Positions 1-8,652 are shown, numbered from the stretch's first letter. The stretch: 64,000 bases of DNA from Pseudomonas mendocina (GCF_003008615.1 NZ_CP027657.1:1798001-1862000); one strand, 5' to 3'. The notes: a model not told the origin generated them from the sequence alone. Program-made: numbers and translations.

Positions 1-509
1 TTCATGCCGCCGAGGCTGGCGCCGGCCACGGTGGAGCCGTGGTAACCGTTGTCGCGACCGATGATGATTTTCTTATTCGGCTGGCCCTTGCACGCCCAGT
101 AGTGGCGAACCAGGCGCAGCATGGTGTCGTTGCCTTCGGAGCCTGAACCGGTGAAGAACACGTGGTTCATCCCGGCCGGAGCCAGTTGGGAAATGGCATG
201 GGCCAGCTCCAGCACCGGCGGGTGGGCGGTCTGGAAGAAGGTGTTGTAGAACGGCAATTGACGCATCTGCGCGCTGGCAGCTTCGACCAGCTCCTCGCGG
301 CCATAGCCAACGGCCACGCACCACAAGCCGGCCATGCCATCGAGGATCTTGTTGCCCTCGCTATCCCACAGATGCACACCCTTGGCCTCGGTGATGATGC
401 GTGGGCCCTTTTCGGCCAGCTGCTTGTAATCACTGAACGGCGCCAGGTGGTGGGCCTTGCTCAGGGCCTGCCACTGGGCAGTCTTGGGGTTGTTCGCTTG
501 CTTGTTCAT
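1..509 (-). CDS. spuC: Polyamine:pyruvate aminotransferase SpuC, 3' end outside window
   Basis: Class III PLP-dependent aminotransferase that moves the amino group of putrescine and related polyamines to pyruvate. The first 169 residues are visible, starting at an ATG at 509; the rest runs off the left edge. The phosphate-binding motif GSGSEGND lies at residues 121-128, and the N-terminal region (HHLAPFSDYKQ, GLWCVAVGYGR) is typical of omega-aminotransferases of this clade. The PLP lysine is beyond the edge and cannot be checked. It follows spuB on the same strand with an 85-nt gap, the same order as the P. aeruginosa spu cluster, so the two are probably co-transcribed. An AAGG stretch lies about 8 nt before the start. 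Confidence 0.9.
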   Translation of the reverse strand, partial: MNKQANNPKTAQWQALSKAHHLAPFSDYKQLAEKGPRIITEAKGVHLWDSEGNKILDGMAGLWCVAVGYGREELVEAASAQMRQLPFYNTFFQTAHPPVLELAHAISQLAPAGMNHVFFTGSGSEGNDTMLRLVRHYWACKGQPNKKIIIGRDNGYHGSTVAGASLGGM

Positions 510-594
510 TGCCAACACCTTGCTAACACGCAACGCCATCGGCGCTACGCTGAGATTCGTGGTGCCGGCCGCGATACACGCGGCCGGCAACCCG

Positions 595-1953
595 TTACAC
601 CGACAGCAGGAGGAACTCGCGTTCCCAGGAGCTGATCACGCGCTTGAAGTTCTCGTGCTCGGCACGCTTGACCGCGACATAGCCGCGGATGAACTTCTCG
701 CCGAGGAATTTCTCGGCGTCCTTGCAGGCTTCCATCCGCTCCAGCGCGCTTTCGATGGTCACCGGCAGGCGCAGGTTGCGACGCTCGTAACCGCGACCTT
801 TCACCGGGGCGCCCGGTTTGACGTTGCCGACCATGCCCATGTAGCCGCACAGCAGAGTCGCGGCCAGCACCAGATAGGGGTTGGCATCGGCACCGGCCAG
901 GCGGTTTTCCACACGGCGGTTCTGTGGGCTGGCTTCCGGCACGCGCAGGCCAACGGTGCGGTTTTCCTCGCCCCACTCCACGTTCACTGGCGCCGAGGTA
1001 TCGGGCAGGAAGCGGCGGAACGAGTTGACGTTCGGCGCGAACAGCGGCAGCAGCTCGGGGATGTACTTCTGCAAGCCGCCGATGTGGTGCAGGAACAGCT
1101 CGCTCATCGTCCCGTCTTCGTTGGAGAAGATGTTCTTGCCGGTCTTCAGGTCGACCACGCTCTGGTGGATGTGCATGGCACTGCCTGGCTCGTCGGTGAT
1201 CGGCTTGGCCATGAAGGTCGCCGCCACGTCGTGCTTGAGTGCAGCCTCGCGCATGGTGCGCTTGAACACCAGAATCTGGTCGGCCAGATGCAGCGCGTCG
1301 CCATGACGGAAATTGATTTCCATCTGCGCCGGGCCTTCTTCGTGGATCAGGGTGTCCAGATCCAGGCCTTGCAGTTCGCACCAGTCGTACATGTCTTCGA
1401 ACAGCGGGTCGAATTCGTTCGCCGCGTCGATGGAGAAGCTCTGACGGCCGGTTTCCGGGCGGCCGGAGCGGCCTACCGGCGCCACCAGCGGGAAGTCCGG
1501 GTCACTGTTGCGCTTGGTCAGGTAGAACTCCATCTCTGGCGCGACGATGGGTTTCCAGCCTTTATCGGCATACATCTGCAACACCTTCTTGAGGATGTTG
1601 CGCGGCGACAGCTCGATGGGGTTGCCCTGCTTGTCGAAGGTGTCATGGATCACCATCGCGGTGGGCTCGATGGCCCAGGGCACGACGAAAACAGCGTTGG
1701 CGTCCGGACGGCAGAACATGTCGATGTCCGCCTCGTCCAGCAGGTCGTAATAGATGTCGTCCTCGACGTAGTCGCCGGTCACGGTCTGCAGCAGCACGCT
1801 CTCGGGGAGGCGCATGCCCTTCTCGTCGAGGAACTTGTTGGTCGGCGAGATCTTGCCGCGGGCAATGCCGGTCAGATCGCTGATCAGGCATTCGACTTCG
1901 GTGATTTTGCGTTCTTTCAGCCAGCTCGTGAGCTGGTCTAACTTGGTACTCAT
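595..1953 (-). CDS. spuB: Glutamylpolyamine synthetase, glutamine synthetase family
   Basis: A 452-residue glutamine-synthetase-type enzyme that should ligate glutamate to a polyamine amino group with ATP, the first step of the gamma-glutamylation route. Visible family signatures are the N-terminal segment with VECLISDLTGIARGK, the metal-site motif PEMEFYL near residue 140, HIHQS in the catalytic domain, and VENRLAGADANPYLVLAA toward the C-terminus. The start ATG is preceded on the minus strand by GAGGTCTCT. The broken spuA gene lies immediately upstream in the same direction, so spuA-spuB-spuC was originally one operon. A second paralogue (spuI) is divergent to its right. Which polyamine each prefers cannot be told from sequence. 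Confidence 0.88.
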   Translation of the reverse strand: MSTKLDQLTSWLKERKITEVECLISDLTGIARGKISPTNKFLDEKGMRLPESVLLQTVTGDYVEDDIYYDLLDEADIDMFCRPDANAVFVVPWAIEPTAMVIHDTFDKQGNPIELSPRNILKKVLQMYADKGWKPIVAPEMEFYLTKRNSDPDFPLVAPVGRSGRPETGRQSFSIDAANEFDPLFEDMYDWCELQGLDLDTLIHEEGPAQMEINFRHGDALHLADQILVFKRTMREAALKHDVAATFMAKPITDEPGSAMHIHQSVVDLKTGKNIFSNEDGTMSELFLHHIGGLQKYIPELLPLFAPNVNSFRRFLPDTSAPVNVEWGEENRTVGLRVPEASPQNRRVENRLAGADANPYLVLAATLLCGYMGMVGNVKPGAPVKGRGYERRNLRLPVTIESALERMEACKDAEKFLGEKFIRGYVAVKRAEHENFKRVISSWEREFLLLSV

Positions 1954-1995
1954 AGAGACCTCAGGGTTGTAGAACCAACTAGGGTTATAGCTGGT

Positions 1996-2475
1996 TCAGC
2001 GTTGCCCCGCCCTCTCCCTGCAAGCCTCACCAAAGGCCTGGAAGAAGGCGAGATATTCGAGTGGATGCTACTAGGGGCGCAGCACCTCCGGCACCTGGCT
2101 TTTCACTCCATCGAAAGAAAAGCCTTCGCCTTCGCGAACAAAGCACGACGTGTCTAGCTCGCGGTCTAGCGCAGACAATATCAATCGTTCACGACGCTTG
2201 CGTGTTGCATAGCACGCGCCAGCTCGTGCGCCACGCAGCAGCGAAGCGTCACCTGCGCTATGGTGCAGGGTAGCGGGTAACTGGAAGACTCGAGAAAATA
2301 CGCTGAACGGCGCTGAAGCCGCCGGAGAAGGACGCTGCCACGCCTCGACGATAGGGGACATGCCACCCACGCCAACTCGCATGAAACAAATGCTCACCTC
2401 GTCAGTGAGGGGAGAAAGGGCGTGACCGGTGGTTCTGGCACAAGCGCTGACGCCGATAATCGGCAGGCGAAACAT
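1996..2475 (-). pseudogene. spuA: Degraded spuA (gamma-glutamyl-polyamine/GABA hydrolase, PuuD family)
   Basis: Read on the minus strand from the ATG at 2475, the frame begins like SpuA/PuuD (LPIIGVSACARTTGHAL, then an R-x6-GGM-P block near residues 33-41 matching the family's AGGLP). After about residue 45 the similarity is lost. The same frame hits two consecutive TAG codons at 2066-2071 and then resumes with a clear SpuA C-terminus, HPLEYLAFFQAFGEACR, up to a TGA at 1996. The whole remnant is 160 codons, against roughly 250 for the intact family, and the GICRG nucleophile region and the catalytic WHPEW segment are missing. It sits exactly where intact spuA lies in P. aeruginosa, between spuI and spuB. 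No functional hydrolase can be made from it. Confidence 0.85.
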
Positions 2476-2523
2476 GAGACACCCGTATTATTGCTGTTAT
2501 GGGTTTGAACCGAGCTTAGCCTT

Positions 2524-2562
2524 GTTCATTTTTTTACACAATAGCTCTGTAAAAAATTGAAC
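2524..2562. promoter_or_regulatory. Inverted repeat, candidate PauR/PuuR-type operator
   Basis: Two 15-nt arms (2524-2538 and 2548-2562) match as an inverted repeat in 14 of 15 positions, separated by 9 nt. The right arm with its next base, AAAAAATTGAACA, resembles the E. coli PuuR box as I remember it (ending ATGAACA). It lies between the spuA remnant and spuI, so it could govern both directions. Regulator assignment is inference. Confidence 0.55.
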
Positions 2563-2750
2563 ACACCCCGTTGAGCACCCAGAAAGATCGCCGGCTGAGG
2601 CCCTCTGAAAGGCCTTGAAATGCCCCAAAAATGGCCATCACGCCCCACTACAGGGCATCATGGGGCCAGCTTGACAGTAAAGTGCGTTTCGGATTGACTC
2701 ACACCCATGCAGTCGCATGATTGATATATTTAACAAAAAGGTGTTGCATC

Positions 2751-4130
2751 ATGTCGGTACCCCCGCGTGCCGTTCAGCTTAACGAAGCGAACGCGTTCCT
2801 CAAGGAACATCCCGAGGTCCAGTTCGTCGACCTTCTTATTGCAGATATGAATGGCGTGGTGCGCGGCAAGCGCATCGACCGGAACGCTCTTCACAAGGTG
2901 TACGAGAAAGGCATCAACCTGCCCGCCTCACTCTTCGCGCTCGACATCAACGGCTCCACCGTCGAAAGCACTGGCCTTGGCCTGGACATCGGTGACGCCG
3001 ACCGTATCTGCTTCCCCATCCCCAATACCCTGTGCAACGAACCCTGGCAGAAGCGTCCGACCGCGCAACTGTTGATGACCATGCACGAGCTGGACGGCAC
3101 GCCTTTCTTCGCCGACCCACGCGAGGTATTGCGCCAGGTGGTGCAGAAGTTCGACGAACTGGGCCTGCGTATCTGCGCAGCTTTCGAACTGGAGTTCTAT
3201 CTGATCGACCAGGAGAACGTGAACGGCCGCCCGCAGCCGCCACGCTCGCCGATCTCCGGCAAGCGCCCGCACTCCACCCAGGTCTACCTGATCGACGACC
3301 TCGACGAATACGTCGACTGCCTGCAGGACATGCTCGAAGCGGCCAAGGAGCAGGACATCCCGGCCGACGCCATCGTCAAGGAAAGCGCCCCGGCGCAGTT
3401 CGAAGTCAACCTGCATCACGTCGAAGACGCGATCAAGGCCTGCGACTACGCCCTGCTGCTCAAGCGCCTGATCAAGAACATCGCCTACGACCATGAAATG
3501 GATTCCACCTTCATGGCCAAGCCCTATCCGGGCCAGGCGGGCAACGGTCTGCACGTGCACATCTCGCTGCTGGACAAGAAGACCGGCAAGAACATCTTCG
3601 CTGCCGAAGATCCGCTGGAGAACTCTTCGTTGCGCCATGCCGTCGGCGGCATTCTCGACACCATGTCCGCGTCGATGGCGTTCCTCTGCCCCAACGTCAA
3701 CTCCTATCGCCGCTTCGGCGCGCAGTTCTACGTTCCCAACGCACCAAGCTGGGCACTGGACAACCGCACCGTGGCCGTTCGCATCCCCACCGGCAGCCCG
3801 GATGCCGTGCGCATCGAACACCGCGTGGCCGGCGCCGATGCCAACCCCTACCTGATGCTGGCCTCGATCCTCGCCGGTATCCACCACGGCCTGACCAACC
3901 AGATCGAACCGGGCGAGCCGATCGAAGGCAACTCCTACGAGCAGCTCGAACCCAGCCTGCCGAACAACCTGCGTGACGCGCTGCGCGAGCTGGACGACAG
4001 TGAGGTGATGAACAAATACATCGACTCCAAGTACATCGACATCTTCGTCGCGTGCAAGGAAGCCGAACTGCAGGAGTTCGAGACCACCATCTCCGACCTC
4101 GAGTACAACTGGTACCTGCATACCGTGTAA
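2751..4130 (+). CDS. spuI: Glutamylpolyamine synthetase SpuI
   Basis: A 459-residue glutamine synthetase family enzyme, nearly collinear with P. aeruginosa SpuI as I recall it (MSVPPRAVQLNEANAFLK start, SDLEYNWYLHTV end). It should gamma-glutamylate polyamines. Motifs include FELEFYLID in the beta-barrel, HVHISLLD, CPNVNSYRRFG, and the VEHRVAGADANPY-like signature (IEHRVAGADANPYLMLAS). I chose the ATG at 2751 over an in-frame ATG 30 nt upstream because AAAGGTG lies 10 nt before it and the family starts there. The 275-nt upstream region holds the inverted repeat at 2524-2562. It is followed by a terminator with a large insertion in its loop, so it is probably monocistronic. Confidence 0.93.
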   Translation: MSVPPRAVQLNEANAFLKEHPEVQFVDLLIADMNGVVRGKRIDRNALHKVYEKGINLPASLFALDINGSTVESTGLGLDIGDADRICFPIPNTLCNEPWQKRPTAQLLMTMHELDGTPFFADPREVLRQVVQKFDELGLRICAAFELEFYLIDQENVNGRPQPPRSPISGKRPHSTQVYLIDDLDEYVDCLQDMLEAAKEQDIPADAIVKESAPAQFEVNLHHVEDAIKACDYALLLKRLIKNIAYDHEMDSTFMAKPYPGQAGNGLHVHISLLDKKTGKNIFAAEDPLENSSLRHAVGGILDTMSASMAFLCPNVNSYRRFGAQFYVPNAPSWALDNRTVAVRIPTGSPDAVRIEHRVAGADANPYLMLASILAGIHHGLTNQIEPGEPIEGNSYEQLEPSLPNNLRDALRELDDSEVMNKYIDSKYIDIFVACKEAELQEFETTISDLEYNWYLHTV

Positions 4131-4138
4131 AACCGAGA

Positions 4139-4311
4139 AAGCCGGCCGTAGAAGGCCATGTGAAAACGTAGCGAGCGAAGGTCAGGCAAGGCAAAAACAG
4201 GCGAAGAAGCGCAGTTTACAAGCAGTAAATGAGCATTCTGAGCCTGTTTTTAACGCAGCACGACCGAGCGCAGTAGTTTTCACACGGCCTGAATAGAGCC
4301 GGCTTCTTTTT
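4139..4311 (+). terminator. spuI terminator split by an inserted palindromic element
   Basis: AAGCCGGC (4139-4146) pairs with GCCGGCTT (4298-4305), followed by a T-run at 4307-4311. Without the 138-nt element between the arms this is a conventional Rho-independent terminator just after the spuI stop codon. The 322-nt gap from spuI to the next gene holds this, the element, and a perfect CCGGTGC/GCACCGG hairpin around 4336-4352. Confidence 0.6.
4153..4290. repeat. 138-bp palindromic repeat element, copy A
   Basis: Terminal inverted repeats of 16 nt (AGGCCATGTGAAAACG at 4153-4168, inverse at 4275-4290, about 13/16 matching). Inside it AAAAACAGGC (4193-4202) pairs perfectly with GCCTGTTTTT (4242-4251), and a central TTTAC/GTAAA hairpin caps the structure. 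No open frame. It is related to the element at 15471-15593, and I recall similar repeats in several Pseudomonas genomes. Confidence 0.7.
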
Positions 4312-4452
4312 GCCTGCTAACTGCCAACTGCCTGCTCCGGTGCTCTGCACCGGGGCCAGCGGTTCGCCGCACGGCGACTCCGCTGACATGAATCAACCTC
4401 CGGCGACCAAGGCCGCCGGATACTGTTGCCTTCATCCATCGGGGAGCTACTC

Positions 4453-5511
4453 ATGCAACGCGCTATTGCCGCCGTCCTGCTGGGCCTGATCTGTGGCCTG
4501 GCTCAGGCCGCCGACAGCATCCGTGTCTACAACTGGAACGATTACATCGCGCCGCAGGTGCTGGAAAACTTCACCCGCGACACCGGTATCGAGGTCGAGT
4601 ACCACACCTTCGCCAGCGCCGAAGAGCTGGGCGCAGCGCTGAGCAGCGGCCAGCCCATCGACATCGCCGTGCCCTCGCACAATGACCTGCCAGGGCTGAT
4701 CGCAGGCGGCCGCATTCGCCCACTGGATTTCAACCTGCTCCCCAACCGTACGCACCTGGACAAACAGCTGCTGAGCAAGCTGGCGGCGGTCGACCCCCAG
4801 AACCGTCATGCCGTGCCCTACCTGTGGGGCGCGGTCGGCCTGGCGATCAATACACCCAAAGCCGAAGCCGCCTATGGCGGGCCGCTGCCGGACAGCTGGA
4901 GCCTGCTGTTCGACGCCGAACAGAGCAAGCGCCTGGCCAGTTGCGGCATCAGCGTGCTGGATGCGCCGGATGAAACCCTGTCGCTGCTGCTCAACTACCA
5001 GGGACGCAGCCTCGCTCGCAGCGCCCCGAGCCGCATCGAGCGCGCAGGTGGTGTGCTCGACACACTGCGCCCGAACCTGCGCTACGTCGACAGCGAACGC
5101 TATATCGAAGACCTCAACAATGGCCGCCTGTGCCTGGCCATGGCCTGGGTCGGCGATGCCCTCGCCGCCGCGCAGGCGGGTCAGCCGGTACGTTTCGTGG
5201 TGCCGGACGAAGGCTCGGTGCTGTTCATCGACAACCTGGTGATTCCCGCCAATGCCAGCCGCCCGGATCTCGCCCACCGCTTCATCGACTACCTGATGCA
5301 GCCTCAGGTGATCGCCCAGATCACCGCCGAGACGCTCTACCCCAACGGCAATGCCGATTCCATGCAGTTCATCGACAGCGCACTGCTGGAACAACCCGGC
5401 CTGTATCCGGATCAGGACACCAAACGCCGCCTGTATCCGCTGGAAGTGCTCTCGGAAAAACACGCGCAGGTACGCAGCAACGTCTGGCAGCGTTTCCGCG
5501 AAGGCAGTTGA
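4453..5511 (+). CDS. Periplasmic polyamine-binding protein (PotF/SpuD family)
   Basis: A 352-residue solute-binding protein with a signal peptide (MQRAIAAVLLGLICGLAQA, cleavage before ADSIRVYNWNDY). The YNWNDYI segment right after cleavage is characteristic of PotD/PotF/SpuD proteins, where the following residues help line the polyamine site. GGGGAG lies 7 nt before the ATG at 4453. No permease or ATPase genes lie nearby, so it either works with a transporter encoded elsewhere or acts as a sensor. The equivalent gene (PA0295) occupies the same place in P. aeruginosa, between spuI and aguR. The ligand is not certain; agmatine or putrescine would fit the location. Confidence 0.85.
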   Translation: MQRAIAAVLLGLICGLAQAADSIRVYNWNDYIAPQVLENFTRDTGIEVEYHTFASAEELGAALSSGQPIDIAVPSHNDLPGLIAGGRIRPLDFNLLPNRTHLDKQLLSKLAAVDPQNRHAVPYLWGAVGLAINTPKAEAAYGGPLPDSWSLLFDAEQSKRLASCGISVLDAPDETLSLLLNYQGRSLARSAPSRIERAGGVLDTLRPNLRYVDSERYIEDLNNGRLCLAMAWVGDALAAAQAGQPVRFVVPDEGSVLFIDNLVIPANASRPDLAHRFIDYLMQPQVIAQITAETLYPNGNADSMQFIDSALLEQPGLYPDQDTKRRLYPLEVLSEKHAQVRSNVWQRFREGS

Positions 5512-5580
5512 CGGCCGCGAGGCTTGCCTCGCCGGCGCCAGCTGACGTCCAATAGCGCCTCGCCCACCGAGGAACTCGCC

Positions 5581-6222
5581 ATGTCGCGCCCCGCCAGCCC
5601 CCGCAAGCCGCGCGCCAGCAGCCAGGCCCGTATCGCCGTGATCCTCGCGGCTGCCCGCGAACTGCTGGCCGAGCAGGGCATGGCCAACCTGTCGGTCTAT
5701 ACGGTGGCCGAACGAGCCGGTATTCCGCCGTCTTCGGTGTATCACTTCTTCGCCAGCGTGCCGGCCCTGCTCGAAGGGCTGACTGCGGATGTGCACGCAG
5801 CCTTCCGTGGCAGCCTGCTCGAACCGGTCGATCACGCCAACCTGCATAGCTGGCATGACCTGTCACGCCTGGTCGAGCAACGCATGCTGGCCATCTACGC
5901 CAAGGATGCCGCCGCACGGCAGCTGATCCTCGCCCAGCATGGTCTGGCCGAGGTGACCCAGGCGGATCACCAGCACGATCTGGAGCTGGGCCGCTTGATG
6001 CGGGCGCTGTTCGAGCGGCACTTCCCACTGCCGCAATTGCCGATGGATATCGACGTATTCACCCTAGCCATGTCCCTGGGGGATCGTGTTTACGCCCGCT
6101 CGGTGCAACTGCACGGGGAGATCACCCCGCGCCTGGCCGAAGAAGGCATGCGCGTATTCGACGCCTACCTGGGCCTGTATCTGCCGGCCGCGCTGCCGAA
6201 AAGACCTGCACCACTGGCGTAA
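5581..6222 (+). CDS. aguR: TetR-family repressor of the agmatine operon, AguR
   Basis: A 213-residue TetR regulator. The N-terminal helix-turn-helix spans about residues 20-65, with AARELLAEQG, VAERAGIPPSSVYHFF and the recognition helix around SSVYHFF; the rest is the ligand-binding helical domain. It lies 266 nt upstream of aguB on the same strand, as in P. aeruginosa where AguR represses aguBA and is released by agmatine and N-carbamoylputrescine. GAGGA lies 10 nt before the ATG. Its likely operators are the two CGAT-N4-ATCG dyads at 6331-6394. Confidence 0.88.
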   Translation: MSRPASPRKPRASSQARIAVILAAARELLAEQGMANLSVYTVAERAGIPPSSVYHFFASVPALLEGLTADVHAAFRGSLLEPVDHANLHSWHDLSRLVEQRMLAIYAKDAAARQLILAQHGLAEVTQADHQHDLELGRLMRALFERHFPLPQLPMDIDVFTLAMSLGDRVYARSVQLHGEITPRLAEEGMRVFDAYLGLYLPAALPKRPAPLA

Positions 6223-6228
6223 TCCCCC

Positions 6229-6300
6229 GTAGGGTGCGGCGTGCGCACCGATGGCATCTGACGGCGTGGCCGATCGCTGCACGCACTCTAGGCGCACCAG
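6229..6300. repeat. Dispersed GTAGGGTGCG-type palindrome
   Basis: GTAGGGTGCGGCGTGCGCACC directly follows aguR and is faced by an imperfect inverse, GCACTCTAGGCGCACC, about 50 nt on. It belongs to the same class as the repeats at 7370, 19974 and 44652. Confidence 0.55.
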
Positions 6301-6330
6301 CGACACCCACGGCCCGAGCCAATATAAATT

Positions 6331-6394
6331 CGATAAAAATCGTATTAATTTCACTCATCCGACCAAAAGCACCTTCTAATGCCGATATTTATCG
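6331..6394. promoter_or_regulatory. Two CGAT-N4-ATCG dyads upstream of aguB, candidate AguR operators
   Basis: CGATAAAAATCG (6331-6342) and CGATATTTATCG (6383-6394) share the perfect half-sites CGAT/ATCG around an AT-only centre. Their starts are 52 bp apart, about five helical turns, in an AT-rich island between aguR and aguB. TetR proteins bind such dyads; the link to AguR is by position. Confidence 0.6.
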
Positions 6395-6488
6395 GATATA
6401 AATCGAGCATCCCGCCCTGGTCGATGTTCAGCCATGGCACTCTGAATGGGCCGCCGGAGCGGCCTGCGAACGAGCCAAGAGGTGCTCC

Positions 6489-7373
6489 ATGTCCCGTATC
6501 GTTACCGTCGCTGCGACCCAGATGGCCTGCTCCTGGGATACCCCCGCCAACATCGCCAATGCCGAGAAACTGGTGCGCCAGGCGGCAGCCCAGGGTGCCC
6601 AGATCATCCTGATCCAGGAGCTGTTCGAGGCCCCCTACTTCTGCCAGAAGCCCAACGCCGACTACACCCAGTTGGCCACCACGGTGGAGGAAAACCCGGC
6701 CATCGCGCACTTCCGGAAGGTCGCCGCGGAGCTGAAGGTAGTGCTGCCGATCAGCTTCTTCGAGCGCGCCGGACGGGCCCGCTTCAACAGCATCGCCATC
6801 CTCGATGCCGACGGCACGAATCTCGGGATTTATCGAAAAAGCCATATCCCGGACGGCCCTGGCTACCACGAGAAGTACTACTTCAACCCAGGCGATACCG
6901 GCTTCAAGGTCTGGGACACCGCCTATGCACGCATCGGCGTAGGTATCTGCTGGGATCAGTGGTTCCCGGAGTGCGCACGCAGCATGGCGCTGATGGGTGC
7001 GGAAATCCTCTTCTACCCCACCGCCATCGGCAGCGAACCGCACGATGCCAACATCACCTCGCGTGAGCACTGGCAGCGTGTACAGCAAGGCCATGCCGGC
7101 GCCAACGTGATGCCGCTGGTAGCCAGCAATCGCATCGGACGCGAAGAACAGGACGGCTACGACATCACCTTCTATGGCAGCTCGTTCATTGCCGATCAGT
7201 ACGGCGAGAAGGTCAAGGAGCTGAACCAGACCGAGGAAGGCATTGCGCTACACAGCTTCGATCTGGACGCGCTGGAGAAGATCCGCACCGCCTGGGGTGT
7301 GTTCCGCGACCGCCGGCCGAACCTATACTGGCCGCTTTCCACGCTCGACGGTGAAACACCCTCGATCCCGTAG
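6489..7373 (+). CDS. aguB: N-carbamoylputrescine amidase
   Basis: A 294-residue nitrilase-superfamily amidase that hydrolyses N-carbamoylputrescine to putrescine, CO2 and ammonia. The catalytic triad is visible: Glu44 (IQELFE), Lys117 (YRKSHIPDG) and Cys154 ([10 protein letters not shown]). Length and the [19 protein letters not shown] block match plant and Pseudomonas AguB. AGAGGTG lies 6 nt before the ATG. It is followed 70 nt later by aguA on the same strand; the gap is filled by a dispersed palindrome. Together the two enzymes take agmatine to putrescine, which then enters the spu pathway encoded alongside. Confidence 0.95.
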   Translation: MSRIVTVAATQMACSWDTPANIANAEKLVRQAAAQGAQIILIQELFEAPYFCQKPNADYTQLATTVEENPAIAHFRKVAAELKVVLPISFFERAGRARFNSIAILDADGTNLGIYRKSHIPDGPGYHEKYYFNPGDTGFKVWDTAYARIGVGICWDQWFPECARSMALMGAEILFYPTAIGSEPHDANITSREHWQRVQQGHAGANVMPLVASNRIGREEQDGYDITFYGSSFIADQYGEKVKELNQTEEGIALHSFDLDALEKIRTAWGVFRDRRPNLYWPLSTLDGETPSIP

Positions 7374-7432
7374 GGTGCGCTGTGCGCACCTAGCCCTACA
7401 AACACTTTGCCGGTGCGCATGGCGCACTCTAC
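7370..7432. repeat. Dispersed GTAGGGTGCGC inverted repeat between aguB and aguA
   Basis: A 21-nt arm at 7370-7390 is the inverse of 7412-7432 at 18 of 21 positions. It overlaps the last codon of aguB and fills the intercistronic gap, so the transcript would carry a strong hairpin between the two cistrons. Confidence 0.65.
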
Positions 7433-7443
7433 GGAAGCGAAAT

Positions 7444-8550
7444 ATGACCACTCTGACCACGACTCCACGCGCCGATGGCTTCCGCATGCCGGCGGAATGG
7501 GAAACCCACAGCAAGACCTGGATGGTCTGGCCCGAGCGCCCGGACAACTGGCGCAACGGCGGCAAGCCGGCACAGGCCGCCTTCGCCGCGGTGGCCAAGG
7601 CCATTGCCCAGTTCGAGCCGGTGACCGTCTGCGTGTCCGCAGCGCAGTATGAAAACGCCCGCGCGCGCCTGGACGACGCCAATATCCGCCTGGTTGAAAT
7701 CACCACCGACGACGCCTGGGTGCGCGACACCGGCCCGACCTTCGTCACCAGCGCCAGCGGCGAAGTGCGCGGCGTGGACTGGGCGTTCAACGCCTGGGGC
7801 GGCTTCGACGGTGGCCTGTACTGGCCCTGGCTGCGTGACGACCAGGTGGCACGCAAGGTTCTCGAAATCGAAGGCTGCAAGCGTTACCGCACCGAGGGCT
7901 TCGTACTCGAAGGTGGCTCGATCCATGTCGATGGCGAAGGCACTCTGATCACCACCGAAGAGTGCCTGCTGAACAGAAACCGCAACCCGCACCTGTCACG
8001 TGAAGAGATCGAAACCGTGCTGCGCGAACACCTGGCCGTCGACACGGTGATCTGGCTACCGGACGGCCTGTTCAACGACGAAACCGATGGCCACGTCGAC
8101 AACTTCTGCTGCTACGTACGCCCCGGCGAAGTGCTGCTGGCCTGGACCGAGGATCAGAATGACCCCAACTACCCACGCTGCCAGGCCGCCATGAGCGTGC
8201 TGGAAAGCGCTCGCGACGCCAAGGGCCGCCAACTGACCGTGCACAAGATGCCGATTCCCGGCCCGATCCACGCCACGGCCGAAGAGTGCGCGGGCGTCGA
8301 TATCGTCGATGGCAGCCAGGAGCGCAGCCCGGAGGTTCGCCTGGCCGGTTCCTATGTCAACTTCCTCATCGTCAACGGCGGCATCGTCGCGCCGAGCTTC
8401 GATGACCCGAAGGACGAAGAGGCCCGCGCCATTCTCCAGCGCATCTTCCCCGAGCATCGCGTGGTGATGGTGCCGGGCCGCGAGATTCTGCTCGGTGGCG
8501 GCAATATCCACTGCATCACCCAGCAGCAGCCGGCGCCGCAAGGGCGCTGA
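7444..8550 (+). CDS. aguA: Agmatine deiminase
   Basis: A 368-residue porphyromonas-type peptidylarginine deiminase family enzyme that converts agmatine to N-carbamoylputrescine and ammonia. The nucleophile is Cys357 in GGGNIHC near the C-terminus, and the substrate-binding WVRDTGPTF motif and an [11 protein letters not shown] block are present. The ATG at 7444 is preferred over upstream in-frame codons because the family starts with a short tail before the conserved MPAEWE. GAAGCGAAAT precedes it, which is a weak ribosome site. It ends just before a repeat and the bidirectional terminator at 8613-8640. Confidence 0.95.
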   Translation: MTTLTTTPRADGFRMPAEWETHSKTWMVWPERPDNWRNGGKPAQAAFAAVAKAIAQFEPVTVCVSAAQYENARARLDDANIRLVEITTDDAWVRDTGPTFVTSASGEVRGVDWAFNAWGGFDGGLYWPWLRDDQVARKVLEIEGCKRYRTEGFVLEGGSIHVDGEGTLITTEECLLNRNRNPHLSREEIETVLREHLAVDTVIWLPDGLFNDETDGHVDNFCCYVRPGEVLLAWTEDQNDPNYPRCQAAMSVLESARDAKGRQLTVHKMPIPGPIHATAEECAGVDIVDGSQERSPEVRLAGSYVNFLIVNGGIVAPSFDDPKDEEARAILQRIFPEHRVVMVPGREILLGGGNIHCITQQQPAPQGR

Positions 8551-8555
8551 ACCAT

Positions 8556-8605
8556 GTAGGGCGGGCGCAACCCGTACCGCTGCTGGCGGCTTTCACCCGC
8601 CCTAC
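8556..8605. repeat. Short GTAGGGCGGG inverted repeat
   Basis: GTAGGGCGGGCG (8556 on) is the inverse of CACCCGCCCTAC ending at 8605, with a 26-nt spacer. It is a REP-like palindrome in the aguA-ccpA gap. Confidence 0.55.
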
Positions 8606-8612
8606 ATCTATG

Positions 8613-8640
8613 AACGCCCGGCACATGCCGGGCGTTTTCA
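8613..8640 (+). terminator. Bidirectional terminator between aguA and ccpA
   Basis: AACGCCCGGCA (8613-8623) and TGCCGGGCGTT (8626-8636) form an 11-bp perfect stem, followed by TTTCATT on the plus strand. It lies between converging genes and can serve both. Confidence 0.8.
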
Positions 8641-8652
8641 TTACCAATCAAC

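Noticed and set aside
457..1941. A 494-codon open frame on the plus strand opposite spuB
   Set aside because: It is an antisense frame of a well-conserved GS-family gene in GC-rich DNA; it lacks family motifs and a ribosome site. The same holds for the long frames opposite spuI, pepP, ubiD, rho, ppk and the YheS gene.
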